Source: Murdochiella sp. Marseille-P8839 (GTDB taxonomy: Bacteria; Bacillota; Clostridia; Tissierellales; Peptoniphilaceae). Taken from it: 64,000 bases of DNA. The notes under the pieces are model-generated. The model ran no database searches. It was given only the letters and a program-made list of their open reading frames with translations, and was not told where the DNA came from. The stretch covers positions 500,789-564,788 of the forward strand of contig JAIKLF010000001.1 of assembly GCA_019753405.1 (NCBI GenBank). The letters are read 5' to 3'. Each line of letters starts with the position of its first letter. Within the stretch, counting starts at the first letter, position 1. A program made the position numbers and the translations under genes. Below are positions 43,601 to 51,324 of this stretch, piece by piece.

Positions 43601-44622
43601 ACTTTTTGCCCGTCTTCATAGCGAACAGCACCGATTTCGATAATGGCTTCGCTATAACGCGAAAAGCCGGTCGTTTCAAGGTCAAAGACAGTAAAGGCTT
43701 TCGGCTCATCCGGAAGTGAAACATGATAGGGATTGGAAAGAATTTCCAGATCATCATCCAAAAGCTTGGTCTGCACACCATAGAGAACTTTAATATCTGT
43801 CCCTTTAACGGCTTTAGCGATCAGCGGATAAGCTTGAAGAGAGCCCACATCCGTAATGCCTACCGCAGTGTGTCCCCAGGCCTTAAGTCTTTTCACCAAA
43901 TTCTCCGCGTCGATGGTTCCTTCCATCATGCTCATTTGGGTATGCACTGCGCACTCTACGCGCTTCTCCGCCGCCGGATCCGTCATCGGCTCTTCCGGAG
44001 CCGGGCGACCGCCATTGGTCATAAACAGAAGCTGGTTCGCATAGCTGTCAAACTGCAGCTGTCCGCGAACACAGACGAAATTGCCCTTAGACAACACAGC
44101 ACGAACGCTGTCCGCTTCTTTTTCCTTCGAAAAATATTTTCCGCTGAGTGCAGCGCCATCTCGGGAAAACAGATCATAGCGAAAAATGATGCTGCCGGAT
44201 TTTGTGGGAATTTCTTCCACATTTTGCACCGTTCCCTGCGTCATAATTTTTTTTGCGCTCTGGGTAACATTCGCTAAAGGGATTAGATCTTCCTTTTTGG
44301 CAAAGCGACCGAATTGCAATGCAGGCGTTTCTTTCTTCTCCCGCATATTACTTCCTCGAGGGACACAGACCGGTTCATCGTAGAGAGGAAGTATGGATGG
44401 TGACGATTGTTCTTCCGTTATCCAACTCACTTCGACCTTTGTCCGATAACGTTTTGCCAAGGCAAGAGAAATGGCTTCCACCTCATCTGCGGAGGGCGTT
44501 TCGCCGAGAAAAAGAAAACGCGCCAGAGAAGTTTTCGGATCATACTGCACTTCGTGCAGCGAATAATCCGCAAAACACTCCTCCGGCCCGTCTGAACAAT
44601 TCAATAGAGCATATAACTGCAT
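40630..44622 (-). CDS. polC: DNA polymerase III alpha subunit, PolC type
   Basis: A 1330-residue replicative polymerase with built-in proofreading, specific to Bacillota and relatives. Order: a short N-terminal region, OB fold (about 115-205), PHP part 1 (about 220-300), inserted DEDD exonuclease (about 308-475, D314/E316 in TVFDLETTGF), PHP part 2 (about 500-650), zinc-finger region with CPHC and CPQC, and the polymerase core with EPDIDLNFAG. It is about 100 residues shorter than the well-studied homologues, mainly at the N-terminus. The PHP ligands look lost: the H-x-H motif reads AVH (225-227), Asp-His reads DV (258-259), and the later N-x-H-Y-L motif reads TPSYL. It follows ispG by 1 bp. 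Confidence 0.97.
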   Translation of the reverse strand: MQLYALLNCSDGPEECFADYSLHEVQYDPKTSLARFLFLGETPSADEVEAISLALAKRYRTKVEVSWITEEQSSPSILPLYDEPVCVPRGSNMREKKETPALQFGRFAKKEDLIPLANVTQSAKKIMTQGTVQNVEEIPTKSGSIIFRYDLFSRDGAALSGKYFSKEKEADSVRAVLSKGNFVCVRGQLQFDSYANQLLFMTNGGRPAPEEPMTDPAAEKRVECAVHTQMSMMEGTIDAENLVKRLKAWGHTAVGITDVGSLQAYPLIAKAVKGTDIKVLYGVQTKLLDDDLEILSNPYHVSLPDEPKAFTVFDLETTGFSRYSEAIIEIGAVRYEDGQKVDEFSAFVNPQRSIPERITELTSITDAMVAGAPTIEEVLPRFLEFAKDSIWVAHNARFDVGFIRENAKRLGLSVEPVWMDTLWLARCLHPEFKNHKLDTITKELHVPQFHHHRAIDDATATGAAFLRLWEEWKELDIPLSEINRTPSSYPLSRHRESELLVYCPKHSGLKNLYELISFANIDYFDYGRPGIPEKLLREKKEGLLTASGLIGSKLFEAIAEDMPEDYIRSLAKDVDVFLVQPPSFTPTAMRHELVADEAHMQRIIRRLLALGKSEQKPVIAIGTPSYLDPGDRLARNILINYQRNIDFDENGRFRLLNTVEMKNAFSFLPQETVEEIVVKATGRFADAFEFIAPIPSETYSPELEGAAEELRTSSYANAEKRYGSPLPKLVSARLEKELDSIISNGYSSLYVIARRLVQKSNRDGYLVGSRGSVGSSFVATMADITEVNPLVPHYVCPHCRHSEFIEDGSVESGFDLPPKNCPQCNTPMERDGHTIPFEVFLGFNGDKEPDIDLNFAGVYMPTIHKYTEELFGEGKVFRAGTISGIQEKTAYGFIRKYVEQPYVPEEEKQLSAARIRALQHTMEGTKRTTGQHAGGLMIVPKQMDITDVTPIQYPADDVKSDVRTTHFSYNNLDHCLLKLDELGHTSPTIIRQLEEMTGINPLTIRFDDADTMSLFRSTESLKAIHPYSNSSDGTLGIPEFGTTFVRGMLKQTLPTTFGELCRISGLSHGTDVWLNNAEELIRNGKTTLRNAICTRDDIMNYLIHMGMDKLESFKTMESVRKGKGIPEGVEEHMKEHNVPDWYIDSCQRIKYMFPKSHATAYVMMSYRIAWFKVHQPAAFYATYFTQHLSLFSSSFLVSSLEEAQTRMKELQSAKEAGEAIDGGKWALWEIIEEMFARGLTFAAPSRETSDAAVFRTAGSDAVLPPLAALDDVSESNAESIKSAMQDGEFLSRSDFKQRTRIPRSAFQSLVDHGLLNDLPESNQMSFLPGF

Positions 44623-44623
44623 T

Positions 44624-45676
44624 TCAATTCTCCATCTGTTCTATTTCATCCAGCAAGGCTTCTAAAAGATGCTCTTCCGGCACCTGGCGTATCACCTTTC
44701 CTTTTTTAAAAATCACTCCGCTTCCATTGTTTCCGGCAATTCCTATATCCGCCTCTCTTGCTTCTCCGGGGCCATTTACCGGACATCCCATAATCGCGAC
44801 GCGTAAATTTTTATGTTGCGCGGCCAACGCTTTTTCCGCCTGCGACACCAGCGAAAACAGGTCAATTTTCGTTCGTGCACAGGTCGGACAGGAGATAAGC
44901 TCCACCCCTTCCTTTCGCAGACCGAGAACCTTCAAGATCTCGATACCCAATCGTACTTCCTCTACAGGATCACCGGTGAGCGAAACACGAATCGTATCGC
45001 CGATGCCGCGCAGTAGAAGTGCGCCGATTCCCATGGCAGACTTGACCGTTCCGGTATAGAGCGGGCCGGCTTCCGTAACGCCAATGTGCAAAGGATAGTC
45101 GGAAAGCGTAGAGAACAACGCATTGGCATCGATCATCGTCCGTACATCGCTCGATTTGATGGAAATTTTCATTTGATCGTAACCGAACTGCTCCACACGG
45201 CGAACTTCCTCCAGTGCGCTATAAACCAAGGATTCGACATTCACCCCGTGATATTTTTCAATCATGGCCTGGTGGACCGACCCTGAGTTCACGCCGATAC
45301 GAATCGGGATATTTTTCGCTTTGCAGGCTTTTACCACTTTCTCTACCTTGTCATCGTCTCCGATATTTCCGGGGTTGATCCGAAGACAGTCGCAACCGTA
45401 TTCGACAGCATAGAGCGCTAAACGATAATCGAATTGAATGTCGGCAACAAAAGGTATATGCGTATGTTCTTTTATTTTCGGAATCGCTTTTGCATCCGCA
45501 AGAGAATTGACGGCACTGCGTGAAATGGCGCATCCGGCTTCTTCAAAGGCCAAAATTTGTGCTACGGTAGTCTCAACGTCCTTAGTATCGGTGTTGGTCA
45601 TGGATTGCACGCTGATCGGTGCATCTCCGCCAACCGGCACATTTCCCACAAAAATCTGTTTTGTTTTTACACGCAT
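44624..45676 (-). CDS. ispG: (E)-4-hydroxy-3-methylbut-2-enyl-diphosphate synthase
   Basis: A 350-residue iron-sulfur enzyme of the MEP isoprenoid pathway that reduces MEcPP to HMBPP. The opening VGGDAPISVQSMTNTDTKDV and the cluster ligands in ISCPTCARTK (C-x2-C) are visible, with a further conserved block IMGCPVNGPGEAREADIGIA. Length matches the short bacterial form. It lies between rseP (85 bp) and polC (1 bp). The MEP enzyme Dxr, usually encoded between cdsA and rseP in this block, is not present here. Confidence 0.97.
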   Translation of the reverse strand: MRVKTKQIFVGNVPVGGDAPISVQSMTNTDTKDVETTVAQILAFEEAGCAISRSAVNSLADAKAIPKIKEHTHIPFVADIQFDYRLALYAVEYGCDCLRINPGNIGDDDKVEKVVKACKAKNIPIRIGVNSGSVHQAMIEKYHGVNVESLVYSALEEVRRVEQFGYDQMKISIKSSDVRTMIDANALFSTLSDYPLHIGVTEAGPLYTGTVKSAMGIGALLLRGIGDTIRVSLTGDPVEEVRLGIEILKVLGLRKEGVELISCPTCARTKIDLFSLVSQAEKALAAQHKNLRVAIMGCPVNGPGEAREADIGIAGNNGSGVIFKKGKVIRQVPEEHLLEALLDEIEQMEN

Positions 45677-45761
45677 ATGATTTCCCTTCTGTTTATAATC
45701 GATTCAACGAATCATTTCGGCATCTCATCACGGAATGCAACGACTTTCTTTGAGACAGCGA

Positions 45762-46760
45762 TCACAACAGACGAAGAATATCCTTAAACGAAACAAATAG
45801 AATCAAGCCGATCAAAAGCGCAAATCCGGCAATCTTAATGCCGTTTTCCACCTTCATACTGAGCGGCTTCCCCCGCAGTTTTTCCAGAACGATCAGCCAA
45901 AGCGTAAATCCGTCCAGAGCCGGAATCGGCAACAGATTAAAAAAGGCCAAGTTCAAAGAAATATAGCCGGTGAAAAACAGAAGCTGAGAAAATCCCTCCT
46001 GCGCCGCCTGGCCGATCATGCTGACTACGCCGATGGGGCCGGAAAGTGTATTGATCGAAAGTGCACCGGTAAAGAGGCGATGCAGAATGGAAAACAAAGA
46101 GAAAAAGGTGTCCCATAACATGGACCAGGCCGCACCGAACGCCCCAAGAAAATCACTCTTTCGCTGCATGGTAATGCCGAGCACCACTTTCCCCTGTTCC
46201 GTCTCCGGTTGCACAGCGATGGTCTTGGACACATTGTCACGCAACACGCTCACCTGTACCGTCTTTGTATTTTCTCCGTGACGCTGAAGCAAATCAATTA
46301 AATCATTCGACGTTTGTACATTATCACCATTAATGGCCGTAATGCGATCGCCGATCATCATACCGGCCTGTTCGGCGGGTGAATGTGGCGGAAAACTCTC
46401 CACTACGGGAATAGCAATGCCCTGAATGCCCAAAAAAAGCATGAAGCAGAGATAGGCGATAACCAAATTCATCAGCGGGCCGGCCAAAATGGTCAAGAAG
46501 CGCTGACCCGGCTTGGCATGCGTAAAGCTCGCCTCGTCATCCGACGCTTCGTCTTCCCCCTCCATTGCGCAGTATCCGCCGAGAGGAAGTGCACGAAGAG
46601 AATAGGTGGTCTCTCCTTTCTCTTTTTGCCAAAGTGCCGGGCCCATGCCGACGGAAAATTCCAGAACACGAATGCCCACCCCTTTAGCAACCATAAAATG
46701 ACCCAGTTCATGAAAAACGATCACGATTAAAAATACCAATAAGGCAAGGATAATCGTCAT
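45762..46760 (-). CDS. rseP: Site-2 intramembrane metalloprotease RseP/RasP
   Basis: A 332-residue zinc metalloprotease that cuts membrane-bound anti-sigma factors and leftover signal peptides inside the membrane. The zinc motif HELGH lies in the first membrane helix (about 17-21, VFHELGHFMVAKG). A single PDZ domain (about 115-190) has SPAEQAGMMIGDRITAINGD. The second active-site motif is NLLPIPALDGF near 285. It starts 9 bp after cdsA ends. Confidence 0.95.
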   Translation of the reverse strand: MTIILALLVFLIVIVFHELGHFMVAKGVGIRVLEFSVGMGPALWQKEKGETTYSLRALPLGGYCAMEGEDEASDDEASFTHAKPGQRFLTILAGPLMNLVIAYLCFMLFLGIQGIAIPVVESFPPHSPAEQAGMMIGDRITAINGDNVQTSNDLIDLLQRHGENTKTVQVSVLRDNVSKTIAVQPETEQGKVVLGITMQRKSDFLGAFGAAWSMLWDTFFSLFSILHRLFTGALSINTLSGPIGVVSMIGQAAQEGFSQLLFFTGYISLNLAFFNLLPIPALDGFTLWLIVLEKLRGKPLSMKVENGIKIAGFALLIGLILFVSFKDILRLL

Positions 46761-46769
46761 AGAAACTCC

Positions 46770-47561
46770 TCAATATCTCGTAACAAAGCGCACCATCAGC
46801 CAAACGATCGGCAAGGCGAACTGCACCGAATCAAAGCGATCCATGATGCCGCCATGCGCTTTGAGCAACGTTCCAAAATCTTTAATGTTCATTTTACGCT
46901 TCAATCGTGAAGCGAATAAGTCGCCCAACTGCGATGCGATCGAACCGACTGCAGCGATAACAACCAGTTGTCGCACCGAGAGCGCCGTAAAAAACAGCGG
47001 ACGAAAGAGGAGCGCAAGTAAGACAGCGCCCAATAAGCCTCCGACAGCCCCTTCCCTTGTTTTTTTCGGACTGATCGTCGTCAGAGGCGTTTTTCCGAAG
47101 CAATACCCACTGAAGTAGGCCATGGTATCCGTGCCCCAGGAAACACAAATCACCAAGAGCAAACCATTGGGCATGTTGGCCGGAAAAAGCAGAGCGAATG
47201 CACTGAAAAACGAGATGTATATTACCACAAATAGCGTCAAAAACAAGTCTTCAAACTCGCGATAAGGGTGAACCACCGAAAGGATAAAAAGGAACATAAA
47301 AAAGCAGACGGATCCGGCTACTAAAAGTTCCTGCAAGCGTAAAAAAGCAAAAAGCTGAAAAAACGCATTGCCGACGAGGGTGATTACACGGTTTCGCCCT
47401 TTGTTTTCCGGATCCAAACAGGAAAACAGCTCTAAAATTTCCAATGAACTCAGCAACAGGACAAAGACGAAAAGCAATCCTGTCGAGCGCGACAGAATGA
47501 CTCCCAGCGTGACCAATAAGAGAATCGCGCCGACTAAGAATCGTTCCCTAAAGCTCTTCAT
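46770..47561 (-). CDS. cdsA: Phosphatidate cytidylyltransferase
   Basis: A 263-residue membrane enzyme making CDP-diacylglycerol from phosphatidic acid and CTP, the substrate of PgsA. It has about seven hydrophobic segments. The family signature at the C-terminal side is clear: SQLGDLFASRLKRKMNIKD, then FGTLLKAHGGIMDRFDS, where the usual PGHGG is KAHGG. The ISPKKTREGAVGG block precedes it. Its start overlaps the uppS stop by 1 bp, indicating coupling. Confidence 0.95.
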   Translation of the reverse strand: MKSFRERFLVGAILLLVTLGVILSRSTGLLFVFVLLLSSLEILELFSCLDPENKGRNRVITLVGNAFFQLFAFLRLQELLVAGSVCFFMFLFILSVVHPYREFEDLFLTLFVVIYISFFSAFALLFPANMPNGLLLVICVSWGTDTMAYFSGYCFGKTPLTTISPKKTREGAVGGLLGAVLLALLFRPLFFTALSVRQLVVIAAVGSIASQLGDLFASRLKRKMNIKDFGTLLKAHGGIMDRFDSVQFALPIVWLMVRFVTRY

Positions 47562-48250
47562 CAGACACCTCCGAACCGTCTGTTGCGGGTATTGAACCAG
47601 CGAATCGCTTCATCCAAATCGGCCGGATGGAAGTCCGGCCAAAGCGTATCCGTAAAGTAAAATTCCGTATAGGCAAGCTGCCATAGCATAAAATTGGACA
47701 GGCGCTTCTCCCCACCTGTACGAATGAGCAGATCTACCGGCGGGAGACCGGCGGTATCCAGGTGGCAATCAATGGTCTCGGCATCAACTTCTTCCGCCGA
47801 AACGCCTTCATCCATCGCTCGGCGTACAGCACGGGCAATTTCATCACGTCCGCCATAATTCAAACCGATATTTAAAATGACCCCGTCGTTATTTTCCGTT
47901 CGTTTTAATGCCATCTGAACGCTCTGACGCGTCGCAAAAGGCAGACGACGTATGTCCCCCATGATCCGAAGACGAACATGACGCTGCATAAATTCGTCGA
48001 TATATACCTGAAAAAAGCGCACCAAAAGGCGCATTAACGCGCCGACCTCTTGTTCTGAACGCTTCCAGTTCTCCGTCGAGAAGACATAGAGACTTAATAC
48101 CTCGATGCCCACCTCTTGCGCATAGCGTGCGATCGAGACTATGTTTTCCGCACCTGCCTCATGGCCCGCGGTTCGTTCCCATCCGCGAGCGGTTGCCCAC
48201 CGTCCGTTGCCGTCCAGAATAATGGCAACATGTTTTGGCGTTTCCGTCAT
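47561..48250 (-). CDS. uppS: Undecaprenyl diphosphate synthase
   Basis: A 229-residue cis-prenyltransferase that makes the C55 carrier lipid for cell-wall precursors. The catalytic aspartate is in AIILDGNGRWA (about residue 13). The YVFSTENWKRSEQEV loop and LIRTGGEKRLSNFMLWQ signature are present. Length is slightly short but within the family range. It lies between frr (42 bp) and cdsA. Confidence 0.96.
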   Translation of the reverse strand: MTETPKHVAIILDGNGRWATARGWERTAGHEAGAENIVSIARYAQEVGIEVLSLYVFSTENWKRSEQEVGALMRLLVRFFQVYIDEFMQRHVRLRIMGDIRRLPFATRQSVQMALKRTENNDGVILNIGLNYGGRDEIARAVRRAMDEGVSAEEVDAETIDCHLDTAGLPPVDLLIRTGGEKRLSNFMLWQLAYTEFYFTDTLWPDFHPADLDEAIRWFNTRNRRFGGV

Positions 48251-48292
48251 GCCGTTTCCCTTCTCTTCGGCGACTGAATCGCCGTCGGAAAA

Positions 48293-48844
48293 TTAGATTT
48301 CCATCAATTCTTTTTCTTTTTCTTTGCCGATCTCGTCCAGTTCCTTGATGAACTGATCGGTCAGTTTTTGCAGATCCTGTTCTTCGGTATGACGTTCATC
48401 TTCCGAAAACTCTTTTTCCTTCTCGGCTTTGGCAATGGCATCCATGCCTTCACGACGAATGTTGCGCACAGAGACGCGTGCCTGCTCCAAACGCTTGTTC
48501 ATGTCCTTGACAAGGTCTTTACGACGCTCTTCCGTCAACGGTGGAAAGGGAAGGCGGATCATCTTTCCGTCATTGCTCGGCGTGATTCCAATGTCCGAAG
48601 CTAAAATCGCCTTTTCAATAAGCGAAATATTTTTGCTGTCCCAAGGCTGAATCGTAATCATGCGCGCTTCCGGAACGGCAATGGTCGCTGCATGCGCAAG
48701 CGGTGTCTGAGCACCGTAGCATTCAAACGTAATGTCATCTAAAATTCGCGGGTTCGCGCGACCGGCACGAATCTTGGACAAGTCTTCGCGAAACGCGACG
48801 ACCGCTTTTTCCATATCTTTTTTATACTCGTTCTGCTGATACAT
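48293..48844 (-). CDS. frr: Ribosome recycling factor
   Basis: A 183-residue tRNA-shaped factor that splits post-termination ribosomes with EF-G. Conserved stretches are LSKIRAGRANPRILDDI, TIQPWDSKNISLIEKAI and IRLPFPPLTEERRKDLV. Length is standard. It follows pyrH by 14 bp. Confidence 0.98.
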   Translation of the reverse strand: MYQQNEYKKDMEKAVVAFREDLSKIRAGRANPRILDDITFECYGAQTPLAHAATIAVPEARMITIQPWDSKNISLIEKAILASDIGITPSNDGKMIRLPFPPLTEERRKDLVKDMNKRLEQARVSVRNIRREGMDAIAKAEKEKEFSEDERHTEEQDLQKLTDQFIKELDEIGKEKEKELMEI

Positions 48845-48858
48845 GCTCTTCTCCTTTT

Positions 48859-49572
48859 TTATCCGGTGATAATCGTTCCAATCGATTCGCCCTTAGCCAC
48901 GCGCACCATATTTTCCGGTTCGTCGATACCGAACACGATAATGGGCATTTCATTTTCCATAGCCAAGGATGTTGCCGTAGAATCCATAACCGCAAGACGT
49001 CTTTGCAAAACTTCATCATAGGTCAGATGATCGAATTTGACCGCATCGTCATAACGATTGGGGTCTTTGTCATAGACACCGTCCGTTCCTTTTTTTCCGA
49101 TCAGAATACAGTCCGCGTCGATTTCACAGGCACGAAGCGCTGCGGTCGTATCGGTGGAAAAGTACGGAAGACCGGTACCTGCCGCAAATATAACGATGCG
49201 TCCCTTCTCAATATGACGCATCGCACGCCGCCGAATATACGGCTCGGCGACTTCCTGCATCTGGATCGCCGTCTGGACACGCGTTTCCACGCCGATAGCC
49301 TCAAGTGCCGCCTGGACACGCAAGGCGTTGATTACCGTGCCGAGCATACCCATGTGGTCGGACTGTGCACGCTCAATGGAGCCGGAACTGCGCCCGCGCC
49401 AGAAGTTTCCGCCTCCAACCACAATGGCGATTTCAAAGCCGAGATCATGTACGCCCTTAACCGCAGCGCAGATGCGATCGACTGTAGCGTCATCGAGGCC
49501 ATTGTGCGCTTCTCCGGCGAGCGCCTCACCGCTCAGCTTTAATACGATCCTTTTGTAATTCAGCATAGTCAC
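48859..49572 (-). CDS. pyrH: UMP kinase
   Basis: A 237-residue amino acid kinase-fold enzyme that makes UDP from UMP. It opens with [13 protein letters not shown] (about 8-20). GGGNFWRGR, the [16 protein letters not shown] stretch and [12 protein letters not shown] are family markers. It is the first gene after the pyrH promoter, heading the pyrH-frr-uppS-cdsA-rseP-ispG-polC-folC-folP group. A GGAGGTG site precedes the start. Confidence 0.98.
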   Translation of the reverse strand: MTMLNYKRIVLKLSGEALAGEAHNGLDDATVDRICAAVKGVHDLGFEIAIVVGGGNFWRGRSSGSIERAQSDHMGMLGTVINALRVQAALEAIGVETRVQTAIQMQEVAEPYIRRRAMRHIEKGRIVIFAAGTGLPYFSTDTTAALRACEIDADCILIGKKGTDGVYDKDPNRYDDAVKFDHLTYDEVLQRRLAVMDSTATSLAMENEMPIIVFGIDEPENMVRVAKGESIGTIITG

Positions 49573-49587
49573 CTCCGTCTGTCATCA

Positions 49588-49616
49588 ATTCTACATGGGA
49601 TGAGAACGTTTTTCAA
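49588..49616 (-). promoter_or_regulatory. Promoter of the pyrH-to-polC group
   Basis: TTGAAA (49616-49611) and TAGAAT (49593-49588) are spaced by 17 bp on the minus strand, right after the tsf terminator and 16 bp before pyrH. Confidence 0.75.
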
Positions 49617-49630
49617 ATGCTCCTGCACAT

Positions 49631-49666
49631 AAAAAAAGAGCGAAGAGAAAGCTCCCTTCGCTCTTT
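49631..49666 (-). terminator. Terminator of rpsB-tsf
   Basis: An 11-bp perfect stem (AAAGAGCGAAG/CTTCGCTCTTT) with a 10-nt loop, continued by four further U residues on the minus strand, 10 bp after the tsf stop. Confidence 0.93.
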
Positions 49667-49676
49667 CCTATTTTTC

Positions 49677-50345
49677 TTACATACCGGCTTGTTTCGCGAC
49701 TTCTTCCGCGAAATTGTCCTGTCTCTTTTCCAGGCCTTCGCCGACTTCATAACGAACGAAACGACGTACAACAATGTTCTCACCGATCTTGCTGACCAGT
49801 TCCTGACGAACCTGTTCCACCGTTTTATCCGTATGAAGAATGTGCTTCATGTCCATGAGGCAGATCTCTTCAAAGAATTTGTTCATGCGACCTTCGACTT
49901 TTTTCTCGGCGACGAACTTTTTCTTGTCTTCCGGCATATTGGCAGGACTCTCATTCATTGCCTGCTGAACCAAAATTTCGCGCTCGTGTGCGACTTCTTC
50001 TTCAGGCACATCTTCACGACGAACATATTTCGGGTTCATCGACGCCACCTGCATGCAGACGTATTTGACGAATTCCTGGAAATCCGCATTCTTGGCGGCA
50101 AAATCCGTTTCGGTATTGACTTCCGTCAACACGCCGATTCGCCCCTGATGCACATAGGAGCCGATCATGCCTTCCGCCGCAATACGGCTGCTCTTCTTCA
50201 GCGACTTAGCTTCTCCCTTTTCGCGAAGGATGGTGATGGCTTTTTCTTTATCGCCCTGTGCTTCCTGCAAAGCCTTCTTGGCTTCCATCATGCCCACGCC
50301 GGTTAAGTCGCGCAATTCTTTCACTTGTGCTGCTTTAATTTCCAT
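49677..50345 (-). CDS. tsf: Elongation factor Ts
   Basis: A 222-residue nucleotide exchange factor for EF-Tu. The N-terminal UBA-like part (VKELRDLTGVGMMEAKKALQ) and the core block GRIGVLTEVNTETDFAAKN are clear. It is of the shorter form, as in other Bacillota. The start at 50345 gives the standard N-terminus (MEIKAAQVKE); a longer frame to 50399 overlaps rpsB. It follows rpsB by 10 bp and ends in a strong terminator. Confidence 0.97.
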   Translation of the reverse strand: MEIKAAQVKELRDLTGVGMMEAKKALQEAQGDKEKAITILREKGEAKSLKKSSRIAAEGMIGSYVHQGRIGVLTEVNTETDFAAKNADFQEFVKYVCMQVASMNPKYVRREDVPEEEVAHEREILVQQAMNESPANMPEDKKKFVAEKKVEGRMNKFFEEICLMDMKHILHTDKTVEQVRQELVSKIGENIVVRRFVRYEVGEGLEKRQDNFAEEVAKQAGM

Positions 50346-50355
50346 TGTGTCCCCC

Positions 50356-51159
50356 TTATTCCTCGTCTGCGGCTTCTTCTTCAACGGCCTCCGACTCATC
50401 TTCGGTTGCTTCGTCTTTTTCCGTCGCTTCTTCCGTCACCGCTGTCTCGCTCTTTTCGCTGTCGTCTTCCATCTGCTCGCCCTGGCGACCTTCAATAACG
50501 GCTTCGGCCATGATCGATGTGATCAGTTTGACCGAACGAATCGCATCGTCGTTTCCGGGAATGGGATAATCCACTTCATCCGGATCTGCATTAGTATCCA
50601 GAATCGCGACGACAGGAATGTGCAGTTTTTTCGCTTCATTAATGGCGATGGCTTCCTTTTTGGGATCCACAACGTACATAAGATCCGGAAGGCCGTTCAT
50701 ATCTTTAATGCCGCCGAGGAAGCGATCTAATCGCTCAGCCTCATGCTGCAGTTCCGCCACTTCTTTTTTCGGCAAAAGATCAAAGGTACCGTCTTCCGCC
50801 ATGGCATTGAGCTTTTCCAGGCGCTCGATACTCTTTTTAATGGTCTGATAGTTGGTGAGCATGCCGCCCAGCCAGCGCTGGTTCACATAATACATATTGG
50901 CGCGTTTTGCCTGCTCTTCAACCGTGTCTTGCGCTTGCTTCTTCGTACCGACAAAGAGGATTTTTCCGCCATCGGCAGCGACTTCACGCACCTTATTGTA
51001 GGCTTCTTCAATGAGACCCACGGTCTTGGACAAATCAATAATGTGAATTCCGTTGCGTTCCGTAAAAATATACGGTTTCATTTTCGGGTTCCAACGGCGC
51101 GTTTGGTGGCCAAAATGAACACCCGCCTCCAACAAGCTTTTCATACTTACTACAGACAT
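50356..51159 (-). CDS. rpsB: 30S ribosomal protein S2
   Basis: A 267-residue ribosomal protein of the 30S head/body junction. Typical blocks: [20 protein letters not shown], the [14 protein letters not shown] stretch and [19 protein letters not shown]. The core ends near residue 232. The last 35 residues are a strongly acidic, low-complexity extension made mostly of Glu, Asp, Ala, Ser and Thr. The start at 51159 follows AGGAGG; an in-frame start at 51222 would lie in the leader. It is transcribed from its own promoter with a leader of nearly 100 nt. Confidence 0.97.
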   Translation of the reverse strand: MSVVSMKSLLEAGVHFGHQTRRWNPKMKPYIFTERNGIHIIDLSKTVGLIEEAYNKVREVAADGGKILFVGTKKQAQDTVEEQAKRANMYYVNQRWLGGMLTNYQTIKKSIERLEKLNAMAEDGTFDLLPKKEVAELQHEAERLDRFLGGIKDMNGLPDLMYVVDPKKEAIAINEAKKLHIPVVAILDTNADPDEVDYPIPGNDDAIRSVKLITSIMAEAVIEGRQGEQMEDDSEKSETAVTEEATEKDEATEDESEAVEEEAADEE

Positions 51160-51255
51160 ACATTCCTCCTGTGTTTTTTCCTCCGCCGACCTCAAATCCT
51201 GCGCAACCAAAAATTGGCACACTGCTCAAGGATATTCAATCCGCGTGTGACATTC
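51160..51255 (-). promoter_or_regulatory. Structured leader of rpsB-tsf
   Basis: The predicted leader holds the stem CACAC/GTGTG enclosing an inner GGAT/ATCC helix, then CCAA/TTGG around a U-rich loop. S2 leaders in several bacteria bind S2 and repress the operon. Placement fits that role, but I cannot match it to a defined motif. Confidence 0.45.
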
Positions 51256-51261
51256 CGATCA

Positions 51262-51290
51262 AGTATACAATACCGACGCGTTCTTCGCAA
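51262..51290 (-). promoter_or_regulatory. Promoter of rpsB-tsf
   Basis: TTGCGA (51290-51285) and TATACT (51267-51262) are spaced by 17 bp on the minus strand, just after the topA stop codon. Confidence 0.75.
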
Positions 51291-51324
51291 TGCCGAAGCG
51301 CTGAAAAATCACGTTTTCTTCTGC

